A DNA stretch of 64,000 nt from the NCBI GenBank assembly GCA_930367205.1, contig CAKNEZ010000013.1:124001-188000 (forward strand), read 5' to 3'. Positions 12,340 to 24,020 of the stretch are shown here, in pieces. Source of the stretch: Acanthosoma haemorrhoidale (taxonomy: Eukaryota; Arthropoda; Insecta; Hemiptera; Acanthosomatidae). The notes under the pieces are model-generated. The model worked only from the letters and a program-made list of their open reading frames with translations. It searched no databases and was not told where the DNA came from. The number at the start of each line of letters is the position of its first letter. The first letter of the stretch is position 1. Position numbers and translations under genes: made by a program.

Positions 12340-15300
12340 ATGGTGGACGACATTCAAAAGGTCTCGATTTTATTTAAATTGATGACAGAAATGGCCGAAG
12401 TAGAAACCAAAAGTTTAGTCGGTACTTTGAGAGAATTTACACTCGATAAAGATTGGGGCATCGCCAAGTCGAGAACAGAAAATTTCTTTATTGCCAACGG
12501 GATAAAGATTGACGAGAGAAAGAGGGATCTTCTGTTAAATTCGTTGGATGACTCAGCGAATAAACTGATTTCCAACCTGGCGGTTCCCAAGAAACCGGAG
12601 GATAACACGTATGTTGAATTAGTTAAATTATTTGATTCACATTTTTTGGGTGCGGAATCAGTTTTTGCCGCCAGATACAAATTTTATAACGCCACGAAAA
12701 AACCTACGGAAACGGTTAACGACTGGATTGCCAGACTGCGGTCATTGGCAGCTAACTGTGCTTTTGGAGCTCGATTCGACGGAAATTTGTTAGATCGTTT
12801 TGTTGTCGGCATGAACAAAGGGCCGATTAGAGATCGTTTATTCGAGGAGGATGCGGAAAAGGCCCAGTGGGACAATGTAGTCAAGATAGCAACATCGAAA
12901 GAAGCTTCTTCCACAAATTATGATTTAAATGAGTTTTCATGTAGTGGTCCAATCAAAAAAGAGCCCGTAAATTATGTTAGAGCACAAAAAACACCAAATC
13001 AACAGGTAAATACCAATCTTTGTAAAGTTTGTGGGGCGACATGGCATGATGCAAATAAATGTCGATTCAAAGATTATAAATGTAAAGTTTGCAAAATAAA
13101 GGGGCATTTACAAAAAGTTTGCCCAAATAAAATCAAGTTACCTGCTCCAGATAAGAAGACCGGCAAAACTGAACAAACACATTTCGTCCAGGAAAACTCA
13201 GATGAAGAATATCTTTATAAAATACTTGAAGGTAGCGCAAGTGAGTATCAAATTGAACTTAAGCTAAATTCCGAGGTTATTTGTTTTGATGTTGATACTG
13301 GGTGCCATAGCACTATTGTTCCGAGAAAATTATTTCATGAACAATTCCCTCAGGTCACCCCAATTCCATGTAAAAAGACCTTTACTACATATCTCAAAGA
13401 AAAAATCACTCCGGTGGGCTATGTCACAGTGGACGTAGAATATCAAGATAGAAAGGTGCCAAATTTGATATTTTATGTGGTTGAAACAGAGGGACCACCG
13501 TTGTTGGGTAGATCGTGGTGCAAAGCTCTGGGATTCAGCATTTTTGCTGAAGATTCAGCCCACTCAATTTTTTATCAAAAGGTGGAACATGGCATTGAGG
13601 CAGAAAAGTTGGAGGAGGAACTCAAGAGTTTGTATCCAGAGGTTTTTACGGAAAAACTTTGCAAATATAACAAAGGACAAATCAAATTAGATCTTTTACC
13701 GGAAGTCAAACCAAAATTTATAAAACAAAGGCCGGTACCGTACGCCATAAGACACAAGGTTGATCAGGAAATTGACCGCCTGGTGCAGGAAGGAATTTTG
13801 GAGCCCATTGAGTATAGTGATTTTGGTTCCCCTATTGTTCCAGTTATGAAGCGAAATGGCCAAACTAGGATTTGTGGAGATTATAAATTGACCCTCAACC
13901 CTTGCTTGAAAATGGATCCTTATCCGTTGCCAAGAATTGAAGATTTGTTCCAGAGATTGGGGGGGAATATGGTTTGGGCCAAAATGGATTTGAGCCATGC
14001 TTACCAACAGTGTGAGTTGGATCTCGAATCGCGCAAACTGGTAGCTATCACCACGCAGAAAGGCTTATTCCAATATACCCGTATGCCCTATGGTATTTGT
14101 GTTGGACCTTCCAAATTTCAGAAATTGGTAGACAATGTGTTAGCAGGAACTGAGGGGGTGGTAGCCCTACTGGATGATGTTGTGGTTGGAGCACCGGATT
14201 TTGGGACATTAAGAAAACGAGTCATAGAGGTTCTTGAAAGATTCAAGAAAGCGGGGTGAACCCTTTCTGCAAAAAAGTGCGAATTTGGAAAAACATCCAT
14301 TGAATATCTTGGATTCAGAATTGACGCTTCAGGTTTGCATTCGACTGATGAGAAAATAAAATCTATAGTAATGGCACCAAATCCTAAAAATATTAAAGAG
14401 CTGCAAGCTTTTTTGGGGTTTGTGAACTATCTGGCGAGATTTCTACCGGCACTGTCATCGACCCTCCACCCTCTTCACCAGCTTCTGAAGAAAAACATTC
14501 GATGGGATTGGAATGCCAGTTTTCAAACCGCTTTCACAAAAATCAAGAGGATAGTCGAGGAAAATCGCTCTTTAGCACATTATAATCCAGATTTGCCTAT
14601 CAAGTTAACCGTTGATGGTTCGGACCAAGGCCTGGGAGCTATAATTTCACAAGTCTATCCAAATGGAGAAGAAAAGCCGTTAGCTTTTGCTAGCAGAACG
14701 TTGACTATAGCGGAAACGAAGTATAGTCAATTGCATAAGGAAGGCGCTTCATTGGTGTTTGGTGTGAAAAAGTTCCATTTGTATCTTTTTGGAAGGAAAT
14801 GGATATTGGCTAATGACAATCGACCCTTGTTATCAATTTTTGGACCAAAAAAGGGAGTGCCAATTTGTGCGGCAAACCGTTTGCAACGTTGGGCGCTACT
14901 TCTAGCAAATTATAACTATGACGTGGAATGGGTGCAGTCAAATAAAAACAGCGCAGATTGGTTATCGAGAGCACCACTAAAGACTGATCCGGAAATAGGA
15001 GAAAGTTTGGACCCAGCGCTGTTTTACGTATTCGAAGAAAACGAAACTCTACCTCTACAGTATAAAGACATCTTGTTGTGGACAAAGAAAGATGGCATCC
15101 TGAAGAAAATATCAACGTATCTGAAAATTGGATGGCCTCATACCATCCCGGAAGAACTCCTCCCGTTTTCTCTTCGCCGTGATGAGCTCCATGAAGAGGA
15201 AGGGGTACTCCTATGGGGAAATCGAGTGATTGTGCCGACAAAACTTCGATCCTCAGTGCTTCACGAATTGCATGAGACACACATGGGGATAGTGAAAAAC

Positions 15301-15444
15301 AAGGCAATAGCACGATCATATATGTGGTGGCCAAAAATTGATGCGGATATAGAGGATACGGTGAAGTCTTGCATACCCGGGTTAAAGGAAGAGTTATCAA
15401 ATGCTTGGGTCCCAGAAGAAGAAGAGTTTACATCCCTGATATAG
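12340..15444 (+). pseudogene. gag-pol polyprotein of element 1, with a stop codon and truncated integrase
   Basis: One frame runs from ATG 12340 through Gag and Pol. Seen: two CX2CX4HX4C zinc knuckles from residues 228 and 248, the aspartic protease DTG at 319-321, LLGRSW downstream of it, and an RT with RICGDYK and the catalytic DD pair at residues 612-613. That pair sits in LLDD, where YXDD is usual. A TGA at 14257-14259 interrupts RT; the same frame then continues through the RT connection, RNase H (LTVDGS, GLGAI) and the integrase zinc-binding segment (HETHMG, YMWWPK). It breaks off right after the first Cys of the zinc pair. Gag and Pol are in one frame without a programmed shift. As it stands it cannot yield active integrase. 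Confidence 0.93.
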
Positions 15445-15788
15445 ATAAGACATGGATACGTCACATAGATCAACTTAGAATATCTTTACAAGGGCCTAAC
15501 AGACCGGAAGACAACATGGATACTCCAGAATACAACAACTCATCGGACAGCGATGAATCATCTGATTGGCTGGGACGGCCTACTCCCTCACCAAAGAACA
15601 AAGTTACAAGTCAGGACACCGAGTCAGTACCAGTGCAGCAAAGTCCAGCTGAACAACCGAATGATCAGCAGGCTAAACCAGGGACCAGTACGTCAAAGGA
15701 CAAGGCCAGGTCTCCACTCTCTGTTGAATCAGGGGGGCAACCTCAGCGCAATCGAACTGCTCCTCGCCATCTAATTGAGGAGCTGTAA
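15372..15788 (+). pseudogene. Integrase C-terminal tail of element 1, out of frame
   Basis: After the deletion point near 15380 the C-terminal end of integrase continues in another frame. It shows a basic stretch and a DKTWIRHIDQLR motif like the module that follows the core in Gypsy integrases. A low-complexity Ser/Pro/Gln-rich tail then runs to TAA 15786-15788. The DD35E core that should lie between this and the zinc-binding segment is absent. The deletion also shifts frame, so the tail is not translated with the rest. Confidence 0.82.
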
Positions 15789-15890
15789 TGTCTAATTAAT
15801 GAGCTTTAATGTCTTATTGAAAAAAGAAAAAAAAAAAAGGTTTCTTGTTAAAATTGTTTGTTGTATTGTTTTTGTAGAATTTATTTTAAT

Positions 15891-15903
15891 AGAGGGGGAA
15901 AGA
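15891..15903 (+). other. Polypurine tract of element 1
   Basis: agagggggaaaga directly abuts the 3' LTR, the expected place for plus-strand priming. Confidence 0.85.
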
Positions 15904-16088
15904 TGTTGGATATTGAGAGATAAATTGTGTTGTGTTGTCCAACCTGAGGGATAACAGTGTTGGATCCTCTTCGTTTTGTTATTATGATTAATTAAGAATG
16001 TTGTTTATGAACATGTACCTTGTGTATAAAAGTAAAATAAACGTGTGTTATTAATTCAACAAATGTTTCATTGTAACGAAATCCTTTA
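15904..16088 (+). repeat. 3' LTR of element 1 (185 bp)
   Basis: Same length as the 5' LTR with about six substitutions, three of them clustered near the right end (gtaacgaaat against gtgccaaaat). TATAAAAG lies at 16025-16032. Confidence 0.92.
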
Positions 16089-16117
16089 GTTTCCATATTG
16101 GTTGTTTATAAAGATTA

Positions 16118-18766
16118 TGACGTCAGTGAGTGTAGGGGGAGGAGCTAGTGTGGTGGGGGCCCATCCCGACTTCTTCTAGCCACCTGGTGGGGGTCCTACC
16201 CCACCATAGCGGACCGGCTATATAAGCAGTGGGAGTAGACCGGATCGCCATAACGAACCGGACCCTCACTTGGAACACTACTCTCTATTCTCTCTCTGCA
16301 CTGGCTTTGCAACTTTATTGAAACCATGGTCTTCTCATTCAAATACCTCTGCATCTATCTCTCCTAACCTCGCTATCTTTTAGTCCGGCGTTGTCAGACC
16401 AGACCCCAAATTTTCCTATTGGGAATCTCTGCCTTCGTCTGGCTAAAACTAGCATCTCCTTAGGAGAGACCTCTCCCTCGTGGACAATAGTTGCCCAGGC
16501 CCTACAAACTTACCTCGTAGCGTTTCCTACGGTAATCCAGTCTGCTTCTCTCCGGTTCACACTCGCATTTGGGATCCACACGGTTTTTGCCTACCCTTAG
16601 ACACCGAGTGAGAATTCGTGGTCATTCCGAGAGCACATAAACTACCTATAAACCTACCCTGTACCTCTTCTCCGGAACATAGTGCTTTGTAGGGGCACAC
16701 ACGTTCTAAAGATCTTATAGAGTCAGATCTAAGTGAATTGAACCTGCCTGCCGATTAGGTTGGCAGCCAGGGTGAAAGACCACAGGTTCCCCAGATTTAT
16801 CTCTTATTGGGCGCTCGCCGGACGGCGGCTAAGAGGTTGTGGTGACCCTAGCCTTGGCGGGCGTCTCCTCCCCACCTTGGGGATCCTCAAATCCGATAAC
16901 GCCCGACCAAGCTGAAGATATACATATTTAGTCATATTGTAGAATATATAGCTCGTAAAATTCTATTTAAACCAAGTTATTCAAATGGCAAACAACATCT
17001 CTGGCTCAACACATTCATGCAATTATCCATAGAAATTGAAGTAGCATGGCCTATAGATATACTGTGGACGCCTCGTTATTATAACTCCAAAAACTGGCCA
17101 GCAATCACGCCTCGAGTCAGCTCATCGTCACCTATTAAACCTCCATTCAGTCCGTACTGCTACTACATTGCATTAAGTTAGTCGCGGAGCCAGGGTTAGA
17201 GCTCTCTGCGAACACTGATTCAGTTTCGAATCATTATTGCCGCGTTTAAATTTCGGGAAATCCTAAAAATTTTTATGATCTATATTGGCAATTTTATTTT
17301 AGGATAGAAGGGGGGCCGTTCTCATAGCGCAATTAAAAATATCTTTTTTTAAATAACTTTAAAAATTATCTAATATTGAAGTATTCAATTATCTTGTAAC
17401 TATATAAATGCATTGTTGAAAAGAAAATCTCCTAGCAATACAAAAAAAAATTAAATTAATTTAGCGTTTCGCTGGCCTTGGAGAAACTACGCCCATATGA
17501 TTAGCAGAATATTCCTCGTAAAGACGTAATTTAATACACTACTCATATATGAATCCACGTTTATTGGCAATGCACGAAAAGAGCTGACTGTTGTTCCTTA
17601 ATCCTACTCTATTATCAGATATTCCTTTGGATCGCTACATTACTTAACATATTCAAACACAAATGCCTGCTTAAAACCCCCCTCCAGAATCCACAATACA
17701 TTCTAACCGATAGGCCGCCTTAATTCGTTTAAGACTTTATGGAACATCCATGAGAAAAGCATTCCGAACCTCTACCCAAAGAGGATCGAAGATTAATTTA
17801 ACAGTAGGGCTCAACAAGGTATCGGGTCGTTTGTTTATGGAAACCACCCTTTGCCTGTTGGGCGAAGCCTAAAAGGCAACGAGTCCACGGTTGTGCCTCC
17901 TGGGCGGACATGGAAACCAACCGATATTACAAAAAGACTTATTTTTGAAAAGTTTTACATTTTATTTAAGTAAGGTGTAAGACTGTCTAAAACCTCAAAA
18001 AAATGTGCAACATATTGTTTCATTTTTTTATGAATCCTTTGAATTATATCCATTTTACGTACATAACTTCGGTTTCTTTCAATGATAGTAAGTATTATAA
18101 CAAAGTAAAGGCTGGATCAATCAGAGGAAGTGATATATCTTCCGAAAATACTTAAAGAACATTAATATATTCAGTCCTCATTTGATATCTATACATTTGT
18201 TTTATTATTCATTAGTGATTTCTTCCTGGAATACATTTAATTTTTCTACCTAACGGGTCCTACAAATGTTGAGACGACTAAAGGCCCAATGTAATTGAAG
18301 TATAGTCAAAGGACCCATAGATTGTTGTTGGCAACAAAAAAAGTGAGGAATTTGGGTCAGCTTAAAATTGCCCTTCGCCAGTAAGGCTTTAGCTATACTA
18401 AAACTAAATACATCGTAATATGAGTTGGCTATCTTTTCAATTCACAATTGGCTACAGTACATTACTAAGAAGTATGTTACTGTGGTTTTCATTGAGCAAC
18501 AGCAACATTGATAAGCAATTAGTTATTATAAGCAATTATCCATTGCACGCAAACGTTTTTTTTTGTCCCAGAGATCGATTACATCACCTATATTCGATAA
18601 TTCACTAACTGAAACTAAAAATTCGCAATCAACAAAAAAAAAGTCTTCATTGATTCTTTATAAGATTGTTGTGGCCACCTCTTAATTATAAATAATTAAA
18701 TGTTCCCCTCTTCTCTAATCATATTATACCTGTCTATGTTTCCATATTGGTTGTTAATAAAGATTA
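16118..18766 (+). repeat. Unit U5 (first block B unit, 2649 bp, divergent edge copy)
   Basis: CRE intact at 16118-16125 and TATATAAG at 16219-16226. It keeps the 22-bp promoter segment that other block B units lack, but carries block B variants (agctagtg near 16143, gttagagctctctg near 17197, gcagaatattcc near 17503). Private changes: 7 extra bases (ggtaatc, 16531-16537), and the upstream AATAAA altered to tataaa. Confidence 0.95.
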
Positions 18767-21394
18767 TGACGTCAGTGAGTGTAGGGGGGGGGAGCTAGTG
18801 TGGTGGGGGCCCATCCCGACTTCTTCTAGCCACCTGGTGGCCCGGCTATACAAGCAGTGGGAGTAGACCGGATTGCCATAACGAACCGGACCGTCACTTG
18901 GAACACTACTCTCTATTCTCTCTCTGCACTGGCTTTGCAACTTTATTGAAACCGTGGTCTTCTCATTGAACTACTTCTGCATCTTTCTCTCCTTACCTCG
19001 CTATCTTTTAGTCCGGCGTTGTCAGACCAGACCCCAAATTTTCCTATTGGGAATCTCTGCCTTCGTCTGGCTAAAACTAGCATCTCCTTAGGAGAGACCT
19101 CTCCCTCGTGGACAATAGTAGCCCAGGCCCTACAAACTTACCTCGTAGCGTTTCCTACCAGTCTGCTTTTCTCCGGTTCACACTCGCATTTGGGATCCAC
19201 ACGGTTTTTGCCTACCCTTAGAAACCGAGTTTGAATTCGTGGTCTTTCCGAGAGCACATAAACTACCTATAAACCTACCCTGTACCTCTTCTCCGGAACA
19301 TAGTGCTTTGTAGGGGCACACACGTTCTAAAGATCTTATAGAGTCAGATCTAAGTGAATTGAACCTGCCTGCCGATTAGGTTGGCAGCCAGGGTGAAAGA
19401 CCACAGGTTCCCCAGATTTATCTCTTATTGGGCGCTCGCCGGACGGCGGCTAAGAGGTTGTGGTGACCCTAGCCCACGGCGGGCGTCTCCTCCCCACCTT
19501 GGGGATCCTCAAATCCGATAACGCCCGACCAAGATGAAGATATACATATTTAGTCATATTGTAGAATATATAGCTCGTAAAATTCTATTTAAACCAAGTT
19601 ATTCAAATGGCAAACAACATCTCTGGCTCAACACATTCATGCAATTATCCATAGAAATTGAAGTAGCATAGCCTATAGATATACTGTGGATGCCTCGTTA
19701 TTATAACTCCAAAAACTGGCCAGCAATCACGCCTCGAGTCAGCTCATCGTCACCTATTAAACCTCCATTCAGTCCGTACTGCTACTACATTGCATTAAGT
19801 TAGTCGCGGAGCCAGGGTTAGAGCTCTCTGCGAACACTGATTCAGTTTCGAATCATTATTGCCGCGTTTAAATTTCGGGAAATCCTAAAAATTTTTATGA
19901 TCTATATTGGCAATTTTATTTTAGGATAGGAGGGGGCCGTTCTCATAGCGCAATTAAAAATATCTTTTTTAAATAACTTTAAAAATTATCTAATATTGAA
20001 GTATTCAAATATCTTATAACTATATAAATGCATTGTTGAAAAGAAAATCTCCTAGCAATACAAAAAAAAAATTAAATTAATTTAGCGTTTTGCTGGCCTT
20101 GGAGAAACTACGCCCATATGATTAGCAGAATATTCCTCGTAAAGACGTAATTTAATACACTACTCATATATGAATCCACGTTTATTGGCAATGCACGAAA
20201 AGAGCTGACTGTTGTTCCTCAATCCTACTGTATTATCAGATATTCCTTAGGATCGCTACATTACTTAACATATTCAAACACAAATGCCTGCTTAAAACCC
20301 CCCTCCAGAATCCACAATACATTCTAACCGATAGGCCGCCTTAATTCGTTTAAGACTTTATGGAACATCCATGAGAAAAGCATTCCGAACCTCTACCCAA
20401 AGAGGATCGAAGATTAATTTAACAGTAGGGCTCAACAAGGTATCGGGTGGTTTGTTTATGGAAACCACCCTTTGCCTGTTGGGCGAAGCCTAAAAGGCAA
20501 CGAGTCCACGGTTGTGCCTCCTGGGCGGACATGGAAACCAACCGATATTACAAAAAGACTTATTTTTGAAAAGTTTTACATTTTATTTAAGTAAGGTGTA
20601 AGACTGTCTAAAACCTCAAAAAAATGTGCAACATATTGTTTCATTTTTTTATGAATCCTTTGAATTATATTCATTTTACGTACATAACTTTGGTTTCTTT
20701 CAATGATAGTAAGTATTATAACAAAGTAAAGGCTGGATCAATCAGAGGAAGTGATATATCTTCCGATACTTAATAATACTTAAAGAACATTAATATATTC
20801 AGTCCTCATTTGATATCTATACATTTGTTTTATTATTCATTAGTGATTTCTTCCTGGAATACATTTAATTTTTCTACCTAACGGGTCCTACAAATGTTGA
20901 GACGACTAAAGGCCCAATGTAATTGAAGTATAGTCAAAGGACCCATAGATTGTTGTTGGCAACAAAAAAAGTGAGGAATTTGGGTCAGCTTAAAATTGCC
21001 CTTCGCCAGTAAGGCTTTAGCTATACTAAAACTAAATACATCGTAATATGAGTTGGCTATCTTTTCAATTCACAATTGGCTACAGTACATTACTAAGAAG
21101 TATGTTACTGTGGTTTTCATTGAGCAACAGCAACATTGATAAGCAATTATTTATTATAAGCAATTATCCATTGCACGCAAACGTTTTTTTTTGTCCCAGA
21201 GATCGATTACATCACCTATATTCGATAATTCACTAACTGAAACTAAAAATTCGCAATCAACAAAAAAAAAGTCTTCATTGATTCTTTATAAGATTGTTGT
21301 GGCCACCTCTTAATTATAAATAATTAAATGTTCCCCTCTTCTCGAATCATATTATACCTGTCTATGTTTCAATATTGGTTGTTAATAAAGATTA
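18767..21394 (+). repeat. Unit U6 (block B, 2628 bp, TATA box altered)
   Basis: CRE intact at 18767-18774, G-run of 9. The TATA position reads TATACAAG (18847-18854), the only unit where I see it changed. It carries the block B 22-bp promoter deletion and the 9-bp insertion near 20766 (gatacttaataatac) shared by U6-U10. Confidence 0.95.
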
Positions 21395-21484
21395 TGACGT
21401 CAGTGAGTGTAGGGGGGGGAGCTAGTGTGGTGGGGGCCCATCCCGACTTCTTCTAGCCACCTGGTGGCCCGGCTATATAAGCAG
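21384..21484 (+). promoter_or_regulatory. Unit promoter, block B type (22 bp shorter)
   Basis: Same arrangement as block A, but 22 bp next to the TATA box are missing. This removes one arm of the promoter inverted repeat and shortens CRE-to-TATA spacing to 79 bp in this unit. The G-run between CRE and TATA varies from 7 to 10 among block B units. The motif here reads CCACCTGGTGGC. Confidence 0.55.
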
Positions 21485-24020
21485 TGGGAGTAGACCGGAT
21501 TGCCATAACGAACCGGACCGTCACTTGGAACACTACTCTCTATTCTCTCTCTGCACTGGCTTTGCAACTTTATTGAAACCGTGGTCTTCTCATTGAACTA
21601 CTTCTGCATCTTTCTCTCCTTACCTCGCTATCTTTTAGTCCGGCGTTGTCAGACCAGACCCCAAATTTTCCTATTGGGAATCTCTGCCTTCGTCTGGCTA
21701 AAACTAGCATCTCCTTAGGAGAGACCTCTCCCTCGTGGACAATAGTAGCCCAGGCCCTACAAACTTACCTCGTAGCGTTTCCTACCAGTCTGCTTTTCTC
21801 CGGTTCACACTCGCATTTGGGATCCACACGGTTTTTGCCTACCCTTAGAAACCGAGTTTGAATTCGTGGTCTTTCCGAGAGCACATAAACTACCTATAAA
21901 CCTACCCTGTACCTCTTCTCCGGAACATAGTGCTTTGTAGGGGCACACACGTTCTAAAGATCTTATAGAGTCAGATCTAAGTGAATTGAACCTGCCTGCC
22001 GATTAGGTTGGCAGCCAGGGTGAAAGACCACAGGTTCCCCAGATTTATCTCTTATTGGGCGCTCGCCGGACGGCGGCTAAGAGGTTGTGGTGACCCTAGC
22101 CCACGGCGGGCGTCTCCTCCCCACCTTGGGGATCCTCAAATCCGATAACGCCCGACCAAGATGAAGATATACATATTTAGTCATATTGTAGAATATATAG
22201 CTCGTAAAATTCTATTTAAACCAAGTTATTCAAATGGCAAACAACATCTCTGGCTCAACACATTCATGCAATTATCCATAGAAATTGAAGTAGCATAGCC
22301 TATAGATATACTGTGGATGCCTCGTTATTATAACTCCAAAAACTGGCCAGCAATCACGCCTCGAGTCAGCTCATCGTCACCTATTAAACCTCCATTCAGT
22401 CCGTACTGCTACTACATTGCATTAAGTTAGTCGCGGAGCCAGGGTTAGAGCTCTCTGCGAACACTGATTCAGTTTCGAATCATTATTGCCGCGTTTAAAT
22501 TTCGGGAAGTCCTAAAAATTTTTATGATCTATATTGGCAATTTTATTTTAGGATAGGAGGGGGCCGTTCTCATAGCGCAATTAAAAATATCTTTTTTAAA
22601 TAACTTTAAAAATTATCTAATATTGAAGTATTCAAATATCTTGTAACTATATAAATGCATTGTTGAAAAGAAAATCTCCTAGCAATACAAAAAAAAATTA
22701 AATTAATTTAGCGTTTCGCTGGCCTTGGAGAAACTACGCCCATATGATTAGCAGAATATTCCTCGTAAAGACGTAATTTAATACACTACTCATATATGAA
22801 TCAACGTTTATTGGCAATGCACGAAAAGAGCTGACTGTTGTTCCTTAATCCTACTCTATTATCAGATATTCCTTTGGATCGCTACATTACTTAACATATT
22901 CAAACACAAATGCCTGCTTAAAACCCCCCTCCAGAATCCACAATACATTCTAACCGATAGGCCGCCTTAATTCGTTTAAGACTTTATGGAACATCCATGA
23001 GAAAAGCATTCCGAACCTCTACCCAAAGAGGATCGAAGATTAATTTAACAGTAGGGCTCAACAAGGTATCGGGTGGTTTGTTTATGGAAACCACCCTTTG
23101 CCTGTTGGGCGAAGCCTAAAAGGCAACGAGTCCACGGTTGTGCCTCCTGGGCGGACATGGAAACCAACCGATATTACAAAAAGACTTATTTTTGAAAAGT
23201 TTTACATTTTATTTAAGTAAGGTGTAAGACTGTCTAAAACCTCAAAAAAATGTGCAACATATTGTTTCATTTTTTTATGAATCCTTTGAATTATATTCAT
23301 TTTACGTACATAACTTTGGTTTCTTTCAATGATAGTAAGTATTATAACAAAGTAAAGGCTGGATCAATCAGAGGAAGTGATATATCTTCCGATACTTAAT
23401 AATACTTAAAGAACATTAATATATTCAGTCCTCATTTGATATCTATACATTTGTTTTATTATTCATTAGTGATTTCTTCCTGGAATACATTTAATTTTTC
23501 TACCTAACGGGTCCTACAAATGTTGAGACGACTAAAGGCCCAATGTAATTGAAGTATAGTCAAAGGACCCATAGATTGTTGTTGGCAACAAAAAAAGTGA
23601 GGAATTTGGGTCAGCTTAAAATTGCCCTTCGCCAGTAAGGCTTTAGCTATACTAAAACTAAATACATCGTAATATGAGTTGGCTATCTTTTCAATTCACA
23701 ATTGGCTACAGTACATTACTAAGAAGTATGTTACTGTGGTTTTCATTGAGCAACAGCAACATTGATAAGCAATTATTTATTATGAGCAATTATCCATTGC
23801 ACGCAAACGTTTTTTTTTGTCCCAGAGATCGATTACATCACCTATATTCGATAATTCACTAACTGAAACTAAAAATTCGCAATCAACAAAAAAAAAGTCT
23901 TCATTGATTCTTTATAAGATTGTTGTGGCCACCTCTTAATTATAAATAATTAAATGTTCCCCTCTTCTCGAATCATATTATACCTGTCTATGTTTCAATA
24001 TTGGTTGTTAATAAAGATTA
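21395..24020 (+). repeat. Unit U7 (block B, 2626 bp)
   Basis: CRE 21395-21402, G-run of 8, TATATAAG 21474-21481. Core block B copy with the 9-bp insertion near 23392. Confidence 0.96.

Larger units (their letters stand above)
12052..16088 (+). mobile_element. LTR element 1: Ty3/Gypsy-type retrotransposon, internally deleted
   Basis: A 4037-bp element with two 185-bp LTRs, a serine-tRNA-like primer site, a gag-pol frame in the order Gag, protease, RT, RNase H, integrase remnant, and a purine tract before the 3' LTR. This order is typical of Ty3/Gypsy (Metaviridae). Target duplication is gtttc (12047-12051 and 16089-16093). About six differences separate the LTRs, so the insertion is not recent. 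A stop codon in RT and loss of the integrase core make it non-autonomous. It sits 66 bp before the U5 CRE, at the border between array blocks A and B. Confidence 0.95.
9676..16117 (+). repeat. Unit U4 (block A, chimeric short form, holds LTR element 1)
   Basis: Without LTR element 1 and one 5-bp target copy the unit is 2400 bp. The CRE is TGAGGTCA as in U2; TATATAAG is at 9777-9784. Its left part carries U2 variants (cttgggg near 10430, ctactagcttgc near 10712). Its right part carries U1/U3 variants (attaataac near 10901, cccctagc near 10981, short form at 11422). It is therefore a recombinant with a breakpoint between about 10715 and 10900. It is the last block A unit. Confidence 0.94.
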
